This document shows positions 54,029-61,858 of a stretch of DNA of 64,000 bases, piece after piece. The stretch's first letter is position 1. The number at the start of each line of letters is the position of its first letter. The notes under the pieces were generated by a model. The model searched no databases. It was not told where the DNA came from and worked only from the letters and a program-made list of their open reading frames with translations. The translations under genes were made by a program, and so were the position numbers. Where the stretch lies: NCBI GenBank assembly GCA_025992315.1, contig DAJPHG010000001.1, forward strand, positions 496,001-560,000, in the 5' to 3' direction. The stretch comes from HGM10766 sp900757295 (GTDB lineage: Bacteria; Bacillota_I; Bacilli_A; RF39; UBA660).

Positions 54029-54038
54029 ATCTTTTTTT
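54009..54038 (+). terminator. Intrinsic terminator
   Basis: AAAGATTTA and TAAATCTTT pair and are followed by T-rich sequence at the end of the shifted gene. Confidence 0.75.
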
Positions 54039-54076
54039 ATCATTTGTTAGACCATCAACCAATTTGTTTAGAAATT

Positions 54077-54105
54077 TTGACTTTAGAAAATATTTATGTT
54101 ATATT
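54077..54105 (+). promoter_or_regulatory. SigA-type promoter of the WG-repeat-like gene
   Basis: TTGACT at 54077-54082 and TATATT at 54100-54105 are 17 bases apart. The transcript would have a leader of about 90 bases containing the hairpin at 54158. Confidence 0.65.
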
Positions 54106-54157
54106 TTGACTATCAATGGAGATTTTGATATAACAATAAAATAAATAATTCATATAT

Positions 54158-54183
54158 AATATCCTTATTGTGGATATTTTTTA
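54158..54183 (+). promoter_or_regulatory. Leader hairpin with T tract (possible attenuator)
   Basis: AATATCC and GGATATT pair across TTATTGT and are followed by TTTTTAT, just before the AAAGGAGG of the next gene. An almost identical element lies on the other strand at 56288-56317, before an unrelated gene. Confidence 0.5.
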
Positions 54184-54201
54184 TTTAAAAGGAGGATTTT
54201 T

Positions 54202-54987
54202 ATGCAAAAAAAATTTAAAAACATTCATAGTATAAGTTGTACGGATATTTTAAGTAATCCAAAGGATGATAAAAGAAGAATTTATTATTATGATATAGTT
54301 AATAATTTTTCTAAAGAAAAAAACACATTTATTGTAAAATTACCCGAAATAGGTAGGCCAAAAAAATCAAACACAATAATAGATGATAGTAATGAATTTG
54401 TAAATGGTTTTAAAGTTGTTCAAACAAAAAATAAAGAATTTGCATATGTTAGAGAATCTGATAATGCTTTATTACCATATAGATATGATATAGCTACTAA
54501 TTTTAATAATTATGGTTATGCAATGGTAGCTAAAAATGGTGGAGTATCATGGATCGATAAAAATTTTAGTTATTTAAATAGAGATGGAAATTTTGTAGAA
54601 GAAGATGGTTATTTCATAGGTTTTAATGGAGTTAGCGAATTTATTGGAAATTCTTGCCCATTATCTCGTGTTTACTATAATAGTTTCGAATGTGAAAAAA
54701 ATTTATATTTACAACCTGATGGTAAATTTAAAGAATTTTATGAATATGATGGAAAAACAAGAACTACTGAGTCAAAAACAGCATTCTTTAATTTTGCTAC
54801 AGAATTTGATCATGAAGGTTATGCTAAAGCTGCTGGTAATATTTTATTTGCTAGAGGTTATTATTGCTCTTATGAAAATTTAATAAAACTTTGTGAAGAA
54901 AGTGAAAAACGTGGAATACATATATGTCATGCAGAATTGTCATTTAGAGAACATTTTCCAGAAATTATAAGAAAAAAAATAAAATAA
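54202..54987 (+). CDS. WG-repeat-like protein
   Basis: AAAGGAGG precedes the ATG. The 261 residues, without signal peptide, contain units like KVVQTKNKEFAYVRESDNAL and YGYAMVAKNGGVSWIDKNFS, resembling the beta-hairpin WG/KWG repeats, with a later ATEFDHEGYAKAA. The last 45 residues are helical. Function of such proteins is mostly unknown. A decayed partial copy follows at 55352-55484, so the gene has been duplicated here. Its 3' end has a strong terminator. Confidence 0.55.
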   Translation: MQKKFKNIHSISCTDILSNPKDDKRRIYYYDIVNNFSKEKNTFIVKLPEIGRPKKSNTIIDDSNEFVNGFKVVQTKNKEFAYVRESDNALLPYRYDIATNFNNYGYAMVAKNGGVSWIDKNFSYLNRDGNFVEEDGYFIGFNGVSEFIGNSCPLSRVYYNSFECEKNLYLQPDGKFKEFYEYDGKTRTTESKTAFFNFATEFDHEGYAKAAGNILFARGYYCSYENLIKLCEESEKRGIHICHAELSFREHFPEIIRKKIK

Positions 54988-55012
54988 AAATATTAATTAA
55001 AAATTAGAAAAT

Positions 55013-55049
55013 AAAAGTATACACAAATGAAGTGTATGCTTTTATTTTT
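55013..55049 (+). terminator. Intrinsic terminator
   Basis: AAAAGTATACAC and GTGTATGCTTTT form a stem (one G-U) followed by ATTTTT. Confidence 0.75.
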
Positions 55050-55052
55050 CAA

Positions 55053-55130
55053 TGGTTAAAAAAATATAATGAATATGGTTTAGAATGTTTAAAAAATAAA
55101 GTTAAAACTGATAATTCATTATTAAAATAA
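55053..55130 (+). pseudogene. Transposase helix-turn-helix remnant
   Basis: The frame reads WLKKYNEYGLECLKNK and ends at TAA 55128-55130. This resembles the W-x-x-x-Y-x-x-x-G-x-x-G-L motif of IS3/IS150-type transposase OrfA. There is no start codon, no rest of the gene and no terminal inverted repeat. A short match, so only suggestive. Between 55131 and 55351 I see no gene. Confidence 0.3.
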
Positions 55131-55351
55131 AAAGATGATACGAAATCGCATATACTATTGTGCAAACGAATTAAAGTGCATTGTATTCCTCGGAATCATT
55201 TAACAATTTATTTGGTTCTTACGATTACCAAATCTTGAACCTTAACAGATAATCCAGTAATTAAGTCTAAAAATGGCTAGCTTAAAAAATGAATATTGTT
55301 TGTGACAAGAATAATTATTGTCCAAGTTTTGGATTAAAATATAAAAACTAA

Positions 55352-55484
55352 GTAATGATAGTAATGAATCAGTAGTTAGTTATAAAGTTGTTCATACACA
55401 GAATAAATAGTTTGCATATGTGAGAAAATCATATATATTTTAACAGATATGATGTTGTTGCAAATTTTAATAATTATATTATGC
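55352..55484 (+). pseudogene. Decayed second copy of the WG-repeat-like gene
   Basis: GATAGTAATGAAT, TATAAAGTTGTTCA, TTTGCATATGT and AGATATGAT...TTTTAATAATTAT occur in the same order as at about 54384-54517 in the intact gene. The copy has an in-frame TAG in place of the Glu codon, and several deletions. It shows tandem duplication followed by decay. Confidence 0.65.
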
Positions 55485-55554
55485 GATATTTTAAAATAAT
55501 GAGTTGTAGTTTCAATATATTAAGTTGTAGATTGAATTTAAAGATAACAAAAAA

Positions 55555-55580
55555 AGAAAAAATCGCTATTTATTAACGAT
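55555..55580 (-). terminator. Terminator of the minus-strand pseudogene
   Basis: On the minus strand ATCGTTAATAAATAGCGAT folds and is followed by T6, directly at the final stop of the broken gene. Confidence 0.6.
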
Positions 55581-56267
55581 CTAAAATAATATCTAATTCT
55601 GATGTACTTATTTTACCACCATTATATTTTAGATTATCTTGTTCTTCTTCTGTTAGGTAATTAATTAATGGTCGACAATCAGAGTAGAGTTGGTGAACAT
55701 AACTTTGTTTTCAGTTTTACCGTTATATTTGTACCAATTAGCAGCTTTAAATTCATTACGGTAATCTTTATATAATTCAGGCTCATCTCCATCTGGTGTT
55801 ATAACATAATATGTCTTGTCACCGTATGCATCAAGGTCTGTAAGTATAAGTAACTCACTTATAGGAATGTTGTTTCATTAAACATTCCATTTTTTGGGGC
55901 TTTTACGTTATCAATATCTTTTTGTAGTGCATCACGTTGATTAATATAGCTTTCAAGATATTTATTAATCATTTCATCATCTTTTTGACTAAGATTATCT
56001 AATGTTTTATTAACCGCTTCATCATTTTTTTGTTAATTTCTTGGCTAAAACTATTTAGAGAATCACTAACTAATTTGTTAGTTTCATTAATCATTTCATC
56101 TTTATTAATTTTAGAATCTATTTTTCCTATTGTAAATCCAGTTGCACCGATTACTAAGCTTAATCCTCCTGATATCAATCTATCTCTAAATTTTTCACTT
56201 ACTTTGATATTTTTGATACCATTCATAAATTTTTTTCACTTGCTTTGTTATTTTTAATATTTTTCAT
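55573..56267 (-). pseudogene. Membrane/coiled-coil gene with several frameshifts
   Basis: Read on the minus strand from ATG at 56267 (after AGGGGGAA). MKNIKNNKASEKN stops at once, then a near copy MNGIKNIKVSEKFRDRL opens the main piece, with a membrane segment (GLSLVIGATGFTIGKI). A shift at the A7 run near 56025 leads to NDEAVNKTLDNLSQKDDEM, another near 55867 to SELLILTDLDAYGDKTYYVI, and a third near 55690 to PLINYLTEEEQDNLKYNGGK ending at 55573. The whole would be about 220 residues. At least three frame breaks make it non-functional. Family unknown. Confidence 0.65.
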
Positions 56268-56287
56268 AAATATTCCCCCTCTTACAT

Positions 56288-56317
56288 AAAAAAGATATCC
56301 TCAATAAAGATATCTTT
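56288..56317 (-). promoter_or_regulatory. Leader hairpin shared with the 54.2-kb gene
   Basis: On the minus strand AAAGATATC and GATATCTTT pair across TTTATTGAG and run into TTTATG. The core ATATC-TTATTG-GGATAT-TTTTTAT matches the leader at 54158-54183 almost base for base. A TTGACA at 56397-56392 (minus) is a possible -35. The rest of 56318-56477 shows no gene. Confidence 0.5.
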
Positions 56318-56477
56318 AGTTATACTTTTTTTACTATAATAAACTAACTAATCCCCATTGGTAACCGAGGTGTAGCATCATTTTTATGATTTGTCAACTT
56401 TTAATTTATATTAGCTAAATACTTAAATGTAAATAAATGTGATATAATGGTATTGAATTAATTTAGGAGGTTGTATA

Positions 56478-58232
56478 ATGAATAAATTACAATGGAACTT
56501 ACAAGAAATATTTACTGATAATCATTCATTTTATCAGGCAATTGAAAATGTAAAGATATTATTAGATGATATGAATAAGTATGAAAAATTAAATTTAGAT
56601 GCTTCTTTGTTATTAGAAGTTTTGGATAAAAAATGGCAGATTAAGGAATTAAGTAATAATATTTTGATTTATGGTTCTTTAATGTATTATAAAAATATAA
56701 ATAGTGATGAATGTATTGAATTAAAGAAAGTTGCTGAAACATTTAATAATAATGTAGATACTTCTTTAAAATTTATAGATAGAAAAATATTAGAATTAGG
56801 TTATGAAAAAATTTTAGATTTTATAGTTGAAAATCCTAAATTAGAAATTTATAAATTATCGCTTGATAATTTATTTAGACTTAAAAAGCATATACAATCA
56901 GATGAAATAAATCAAGAAATAAAAAATAATAATAATATTATAAATGAACAACTAGGTATTTATAATAATTTATTAAGAGATATTGGTTATGGTAGTATAA
57001 ATATTGATGATGAGGAAGTTAAAGTAACTGCATCAAATTTTGGAAAATATATTTCTTCTAGGGATAGAGAAACAAGAAGGCAAACGTATTTCACTGTTAA
57101 TAGTTCTTTTCAAAATGAAAAAGATAATTTTGCAAACTTATTGAATAAAATTTATGAATGTAGAATAAAAAATTCTGCATTAGAAAAATATAATTCTGTT
57201 TTAGAGAAGATATTATATGAAGAAAATATCGATCCTAAAATTATTGATAAATTAATTGAATCAGTAAATAATAATTTAGGACTTATTCAAAATTATTTAA
57301 AGATAAAATCTGATCTAGTTAATATAGAAAACCCTCATTTATATGATTTTGGAGTTCCATTAGATAGTAATTTAAAAGTTAAATTTTCAATAGAAGAAGC
57401 AAAGGAAATAATTTTAAACGCGTTAAAGCCACTGGGAGATAAATATCTTGAAGTTGTAAAAATATTATTTAATGGTCATATAGATGCTGAATTAGATGAA
57501 AATAAGCATCAATCAATTATTTTTTCTTGGCATACATATTCTTTTATGAATTTTAAAGGTTCGTATATTGATTTAAAAAATATGATTCATGAGATAGGTC
57601 ATATTGTTAATTATTATTTGTCTAAAAAAGAACAACCATTTATTTATGAAGATAGTACAATATTTGTTGGTGAAACAGCATCTATTACAAATGAAATACT
57701 ATTAAATAGATATTTATATAATAATGCTAATACACAAGAAGAAAAAATATTTTATTTAAGTAAAGAAATAGAAAATTACTTTACCTCAGTATTTAAACAA
57801 ACAATGTATACTGAATTTGAAAATGATTTGTATGAAACTAAAACTAAATCAGATTTAACTTCTGAAATCTTATGTGAAAAATATTTTAGTCTTATAAAGA
57901 AATATTATGGAAAAGATATTAATTATGATCAAATAGCAAATATTGAATGGGCTAGACTTGGTCATTTGTATAGATGGAGCTATTACCCATATAAGTATGC
58001 AACGGGCTTATTGATTGCAAGTGTTGTTATAGATTCTTTAGTTGATAAAAAAACATTATCTCAAGAAGAGTATATTAAATTTTTATCAGCAGGGAGCAGT
58101 CAGTATTCACTAGACTTATTAAAAATTGTTAACATTGATTTAGTAAATACAGACATAATAGAATCTGGATTTAATGTTATGAATCAAGATATAAAAGAAT
58201 TACAAAAAGTTACAGGTTTAATAAAAAAATAA
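56478..58232 (+). CDS. pepF: M3-family oligoendopeptidase F-like peptidase
   Basis: A cytoplasmic zinc peptidase that cuts short peptides. The 584 residues include HEIGH (371-375), the zinc site of gluzincins, with the third ligand in FVGETASITNE, and the family features IFSWHTYSFMNFKG and LYRWSYYPYKYATGLLIA. The N-terminal helical domain is shorter than in lactococcal PepF (about 600). TTAGGAGG precedes the ATG. It marks the return to conserved genes after the accessory block. Confidence 0.88.
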   Translation: MNKLQWNLQEIFTDNHSFYQAIENVKILLDDMNKYEKLNLDASLLLEVLDKKWQIKELSNNILIYGSLMYYKNINSDECIELKKVAETFNNNVDTSLKFIDRKILELGYEKILDFIVENPKLEIYKLSLDNLFRLKKHIQSDEINQEIKNNNNIINEQLGIYNNLLRDIGYGSINIDDEEVKVTASNFGKYISSRDRETRRQTYFTVNSSFQNEKDNFANLLNKIYECRIKNSALEKYNSVLEKILYEENIDPKIIDKLIESVNNNLGLIQNYLKIKSDLVNIENPHLYDFGVPLDSNLKVKFSIEEAKEIILNALKPLGDKYLEVVKILFNGHIDAELDENKHQSIIFSWHTYSFMNFKGSYIDLKNMIHEIGHIVNYYLSKKEQPFIYEDSTIFVGETASITNEILLNRYLYNNANTQEEKIFYLSKEIENYFTSVFKQTMYTEFENDLYETKTKSDLTSEILCEKYFSLIKKYYGKDINYDQIANIEWARLGHLYRWSYYPYKYATGLLIASVVIDSLVDKKTLSQEEYIKFLSAGSSQYSLDLLKIVNIDLVNTDIIESGFNVMNQDIKELQKVTGLIKK

Positions 58233-58238
58233 ATTTTA

Positions 58239-58272
58239 TAGTTAGTTGATTTTTAAAACTAACTATTTTTTA
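58239..58272 (+). terminator. Intrinsic terminator of pepF
   Basis: ATAGTTAGTT and AACTAACTAT form a 10-bp stem followed by T6. Confidence 0.85.
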
Positions 58273-58352
58273 TATGAAAAATAATTTTGTTATAATATTC
58301 TTCAACTACTAGATGTTTTAGTGTATAATAACTTTCAAAAAGGAAGTGAATT

Positions 58353-59288
58353 ATGAAAAATTTTGAAATTGTATTAGACAGTGCACTAAAAAGATGCAAT
58401 GATGAATTTGTATGTGATCAGGCTTTTCAAAATGGATTTTCAGAATTATATTCATTTACTACTGAAAATATATCAGGATATATTTACAGTTTTGATTTAA
58501 AAGAAAAAAGTTTATTAACAGTTGGATCTTCTGGTGATCAAGCGCTTAATGCAATTGTTAAGTGTTGTAAAGATATAACTGTATTGGATATAAATCCTTA
58601 TACTAAATTTTATTATTATTTAAAAGTTGCTGGAATTATTGAGCTATCAAAAGATGAATTTTTAGAATTTTTTAAATATAAAAGTTATCCTAAAGTATTT
58701 CGTGATAATAATAATGTTTTTAATAAAAAAAGTTATGACAAGCTAAAAATGACATTGAGATTATTAGATTACGAATCTTATTTATTTTGGGATGAATTAA
58801 TTAATAACTATTCAGGTGAAAAGCTAAGAAAACAGTTATTTTCAATGGATGAAGATAGAACAGAAGTTATTGAAAAAGCAAATTTATATTTAGATAATTA
58901 TATTTTTGAAAATTTAAAGTCTAAATTAACACATATATTTCCTAATTTTATAACTGGTAATATTTTTCAAGATGAAGTATCACAGTTATTTGATGTTATT
59001 TGGTTATCTAATATCGGTGTATATCACTCAAGAGAAAAAGTTAAAGTAATGACTGACAAATCTAGCAACATATTAAAAAACAATGGATCGCTATTAATAA
59101 GTTATTTGTATCAAACAGTTGAAAATACTAAATATCAACAAGATTGGTGGCCAATATATGACTTACCTAAAACATTAAAATTATTAGAAGAATACAATCC
59201 ACAATTTATTTCTTTTACTGGAGTAAAGGGGTTAAAATTTGATAATCAGAATATTAAAGACTCTATACTAGTATATAAGAAAAAATAG
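58353..59288 (+). CDS. DUF3419 (BtaA-like) SAM-dependent transferase-like protein
   Basis: The 311 residues have a Rossmann SAM-binding segment (LLTVGSSGDQALNAIV and ITVLDINPYTKFYYYLKVAG) followed by DEFLEFFKYKS, a combination typical of DUF3419. BtaA members transfer a 3-amino-3-carboxypropyl group from SAM to diacylglycerol, but many relatives in Bacillota have no known substrate, and btaB is not visible. Further on, FDVIWLSNIGVYHSREKV resembles the second half of the methyltransferase fold. AAAAAGGAAG precedes the ATG. Confidence 0.7.
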   Translation: MKNFEIVLDSALKRCNDEFVCDQAFQNGFSELYSFTTENISGYIYSFDLKEKSLLTVGSSGDQALNAIVKCCKDITVLDINPYTKFYYYLKVAGIIELSKDEFLEFFKYKSYPKVFRDNNNVFNKKSYDKLKMTLRLLDYESYLFWDELINNYSGEKLRKQLFSMDEDRTEVIEKANLYLDNYIFENLKSKLTHIFPNFITGNIFQDEVSQLFDVIWLSNIGVYHSREKVKVMTDKSSNILKNNGSLLISYLYQTVENTKYQQDWWPIYDLPKTLKLLEEYNPQFISFTGVKGLKFDNQNIKDSILVYKKK

Positions 59289-59341
59289 TAAAACTATTAA
59301 TTATGTTATAATTATATACATAAAAGAAAGTTGGTATATAA

Positions 59342-60027
59342 ATGGATTTAGAAAGTTTAAAACAAGAGTATGATAAAATCAATTAATATATGGAGATTGT
59401 TTATTAAAATCAATTAATTTTGGTGGTTGTTTATTAAAATCAATTAATTTTGGTGGTTGTGATGTAAATCCAGATATATGCTTTGTTTTTATGAATCCAA
59501 CTGCAAGTAATAATGCCTCTTTTTCAACTTGGAATGGTATACGAGCACCGTGGATTGGAACTAAAAATATTTGGGATTTGTTTATTGCTACTGGTTTATT
59601 TGATAATGATATATACAATGAAATAAAATATAAAAAAGGTAAGGATTGGAACGAAGACTTTGTTGAATAAGTTTATAATGAGGTAAAAAGAAATAAAATA
59701 TTTATTACTAACTTAGGAAAATGTACTCAAATCGATGCAAGATCATTAGAAAATTCAGTATACGAAAAATATTTAAGTTTATTAGAAAAAGAGATAGAAA
59801 TAATTAATCCTAAAGTTATCATTTTATTTGGAAATCAAGTAAGCACAGTGTTCCTTAAAGAAAAAATATCCGTTTCACAAGTTAGAAAAAAGCAATTTAT
59901 AAAAATTATAAATTGGAAAGAATACAAATGTTATTCAATATTTTATCCTGTTGGTAATGGAAGATTTAATATTGACAAGTCAATAGAGGACATTTTATGG
60001 ATTAGAGAAAATATTTTAAATAGTTGA
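59342..60027 (+). pseudogene. Broken uracil-DNA-glycosylase-like gene
   Basis: MDLESLKQEYDKIN opens at ATG 59342 and stops at once. The rest reads in another frame through a 30-bp repeat into NPDICFVFMNPTASNNAS, WNGIRAPWIGTKNIWDLF, an in-frame TAA at 59668-59670 (one base from CAA, Gln), then KIFITNLGKCTQIDARSLEN, INPKVIILFGNQVSTVFL and FYPVGNGRFNI to TGA 60027. The FxxxPT motif, the ILFG strand and the late GNGR match the uracil-DNA-glycosylase-like superfamily (often annotated UDG-like in accessory DNA). One frameshift and one nonsense codon disable it. Confidence 0.7.
59371..59460 (+). repeat. Three 30-bp tandem units in the broken UDG-like gene
   Basis: 59401-59430 and 59431-59460 are identical 30-bp units (TTATTAAAATCAATTAATTT...GTTGT); 59371-59400 is a diverged unit with a one-base internal offset. 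The offset explains the loss of frame between the gene start and the rest. Confidence 0.9.
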
Positions 60028-60045
60028 AAAAACTTTAATAATCAA

Positions 60046-60068
60046 TTAGCTAATTTTAGCTATTTTTT
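60046..60068 (+). terminator. Weak intrinsic terminator
   Basis: TAGCTA repeats as an inverted pair across ATTT and is followed by T6, after the broken glycosylase gene. Confidence 0.5.
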
Positions 60069-60121
60069 ATTGACTTTGTCTTGTTATTTAATTATTATAC
60101 TTAGTTATAAGGGTGATCAAT

Positions 60122-60787
60122 ATGAAATATATTAATGGTATAAATGAAAACACTTACGATTTATTATTTGATGATGAATATTTAGATGTAGATGCTATAG
60201 ATTTTGAAAGTAGTGCTAAATTAGCAACAATGGAGATATTTACTAAGCTAAAAAATAGGGGATTAAAATATAAATTATTAAAAATGTATTATAAGAATAC
60301 TATTTTGGATATTAATAAGATTACTTTAAATTCAAGTGAGAATTGTTATCAATATAGTGATAAAGATATAAATATTAATTTTAATAAAATATCAGATTTC
60401 TTATATGCACCATCTTTAATAACAGAATTATTATCTACTAAAAGATATCAAAAATGTTATGCAAGATCATTAAATTTAGCAAATTTAATAGGTGATTGTA
60501 ACATATTAACTGGGTATGCTAGTTTTAATAATTTAAAATATTTACATACTGTTGTTGAAAAAGAATTTGACGGTATTAATTATATATATGATTGGACTAA
60601 AAATTTATTTATTAAAGAAGAAGACTATATTAAATTAACTCATTTTGATGTAATTTCTTCATATAATATAAATGATATTGATAAGAATGATCCTTTATTA
60701 AATATTACATCTTTATTACCGTATTTCGTATTTAAAAATGAGTTAGAAAGTGATTTACAAAGGAATAGAAAGATTTTACATAAATAA
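60122..60787 (+). CDS. Protein with transglutaminase-like Cys/His/Asp pattern
   Basis: ATG 60122 follows GGGTGAT; GTG 60113 is inside that site. The 221-residue cytoplasmic protein has no close family I know. C112 in KCYARSLNLA, H142 in LHTVVE and D157 in YDWTKNLF lie in the order and setting of a transglutaminase/papain-like triad (Cys at a helix start, His and Asp on strands). It forms a tight pair with the next gene, a metallopeptidase-like protein. Function inferred only from the pattern. Confidence 0.5.
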   Translation: MKYINGINENTYDLLFDDEYLDVDAIDFESSAKLATMEIFTKLKNRGLKYKLLKMYYKNTILDINKITLNSSENCYQYSDKDININFNKISDFLYAPSLITELLSTKRYQKCYARSLNLANLIGDCNILTGYASFNNLKYLHTVVEKEFDGINYIYDWTKNLFIKEEDYIKLTHFDVISSYNINDIDKNDPLLNITSLLPYFVFKNELESDLQRNRKILHK

Positions 60788-60821
60788 TATGTAAATATTT
60801 GTCTTTTTTAAGGTGAAGATT

Positions 60822-61799
60822 ATGTATAAATATTTAACTCCTATAGAAGGAAAACAATTAGAAAGAATATTAAAAAATGTTGTTGATAACTGTAATATTG
60901 AACAGTTTGATGTTTTAATTAAAAAAATAAAACCTCTTTTATATGATACTGTACCTTATGAAGAACAACATAAATATTTTAGTATTGATGATTCATTAAA
61001 TTTGGCTAAGAAATTTATTAAAGATTATGATGAACAATATTACTATGAATTTTTAAATACTTTATCATTAAATCCTTTAAATAATAATTCTGGTATTATT
61101 TTTGAGTTTTCTGATCAACCATATGCCAATATTGTTAATGATTTAATTACAGTAAATTTTTCTAATGATGTAATTGATTCTTTGTCTATGGTTCATGAGT
61201 TGTTTCATCAATTTAGTTGTTTTAATTATAATTATCAAAGCTCTCTAGTAGAATATCCTTCTATTATGTCTGAATTTTTGTTTGTTGATTATTTAAAAAA
61301 TTCTAATATATTAAATGATGAAATCTTAGATACTTTTAAAGCAATGCGTCTTTCTAACTTTTATGAAAATATTGCATACTTTTATACTATATATCAAATG
61401 ATTAAGCTTTATGAAAAAAATGAAACCTTTAATAATACTATTTTGAATAATTATATTAAATCTTTAGATGAGAATTCTTTAGAATTTCAAGTTGTAGAAT
61501 ATTTTATAGAAGATTCTTTAGATAATATACTTGAAAATAGAGAATATACTGTACATGAATTGCTTTTATATATTATTGGTACTTTACTAAGTTGTTACAC
61601 TCATCAACAATTGATTAACAATGAAATAACGCTAGATGATGTAAAGTTACAGATTAATAATATTTTAAGGACTGATTTAAATAATATAAGTAAATATAAT
61701 TTACCAATAATAGATTCTAGGGGTTTAAATTTTAATAATATTGATAATTTATGTAAAAGTTATAAAAAAGAGTTAAATAGTTTTTCTAGTAAAAGATAA
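60822..61799 (+). CDS. Putative zinc metallopeptidase (HELFH)
   Basis: ATG 60822 follows AAGGTGA. Of 325 residues, the centre shows SMVHELFHQFSCFNYNYQSS with HELFH at 125-129 and, after about 20 residues, VEYPSIMSEFLFVDYL, which could give the third zinc ligand, as in M3 gluzincins. The helical make-up also fits M3 peptidases, but the protein is far shorter than PepF and lacks their N-terminal domain. No signal peptide, so cytoplasmic. It lies 34 bases after the Cys/His/Asp gene. Confidence 0.55.
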   Translation: MYKYLTPIEGKQLERILKNVVDNCNIEQFDVLIKKIKPLLYDTVPYEEQHKYFSIDDSLNLAKKFIKDYDEQYYYEFLNTLSLNPLNNNSGIIFEFSDQPYANIVNDLITVNFSNDVIDSLSMVHELFHQFSCFNYNYQSSLVEYPSIMSEFLFVDYLKNSNILNDEILDTFKAMRLSNFYENIAYFYTIYQMIKLYEKNETFNNTILNNYIKSLDENSLEFQVVEYFIEDSLDNILENREYTVHELLLYIIGTLLSCYTHQQLINNEITLDDVKLQINNILRTDLNNISKYNLPIIDSRGLNFNNIDNLCKSYKKELNSFSSKR

Positions 61800-61804
61800 A
61801 CTAT

Positions 61805-61836
61805 TTTTCATTTATTTTTCACATGCATGATATAAT
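61805..61836 (+). promoter_or_regulatory. PHO-box-like direct repeat and promoter of the two-component operon
   Basis: TTTTCAT-TTAT-TTTTCAC puts TTCAT (61807-61811) and TTCAC (61818-61822) exactly 11 bases apart, the period of PhoB/PhoP sites, followed by TATAAT at 61831-61836. The same layout recurs behind the operon. Confidence 0.6.
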
Positions 61837-61858
61837 ATATTTATTAGGTGATAAAAAA

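Noticed and set aside
52271..56477. An attachment-site repeat of the tmRNA 3' end further downstream
   Set aside because: I looked for CTACTCCACCA or TTCGATTCTCC between 52.3 and 56.5 kb and saw no second copy; an eroded site cannot be excluded.
59371..59460. A CRISPR array, suggested by 30-bp repeats
   Set aside because: The units are directly adjacent with no spacers, there are only three, and they lie within a reading frame. No cas gene is present.
59379..59618. A minus-strand frame with a repeated KQPPKLIDFN-type segment
   Set aside because: It is the antisense of the 30-bp repeat and of the UDG-like pseudogene; the protein repeat only mirrors the DNA repeat.
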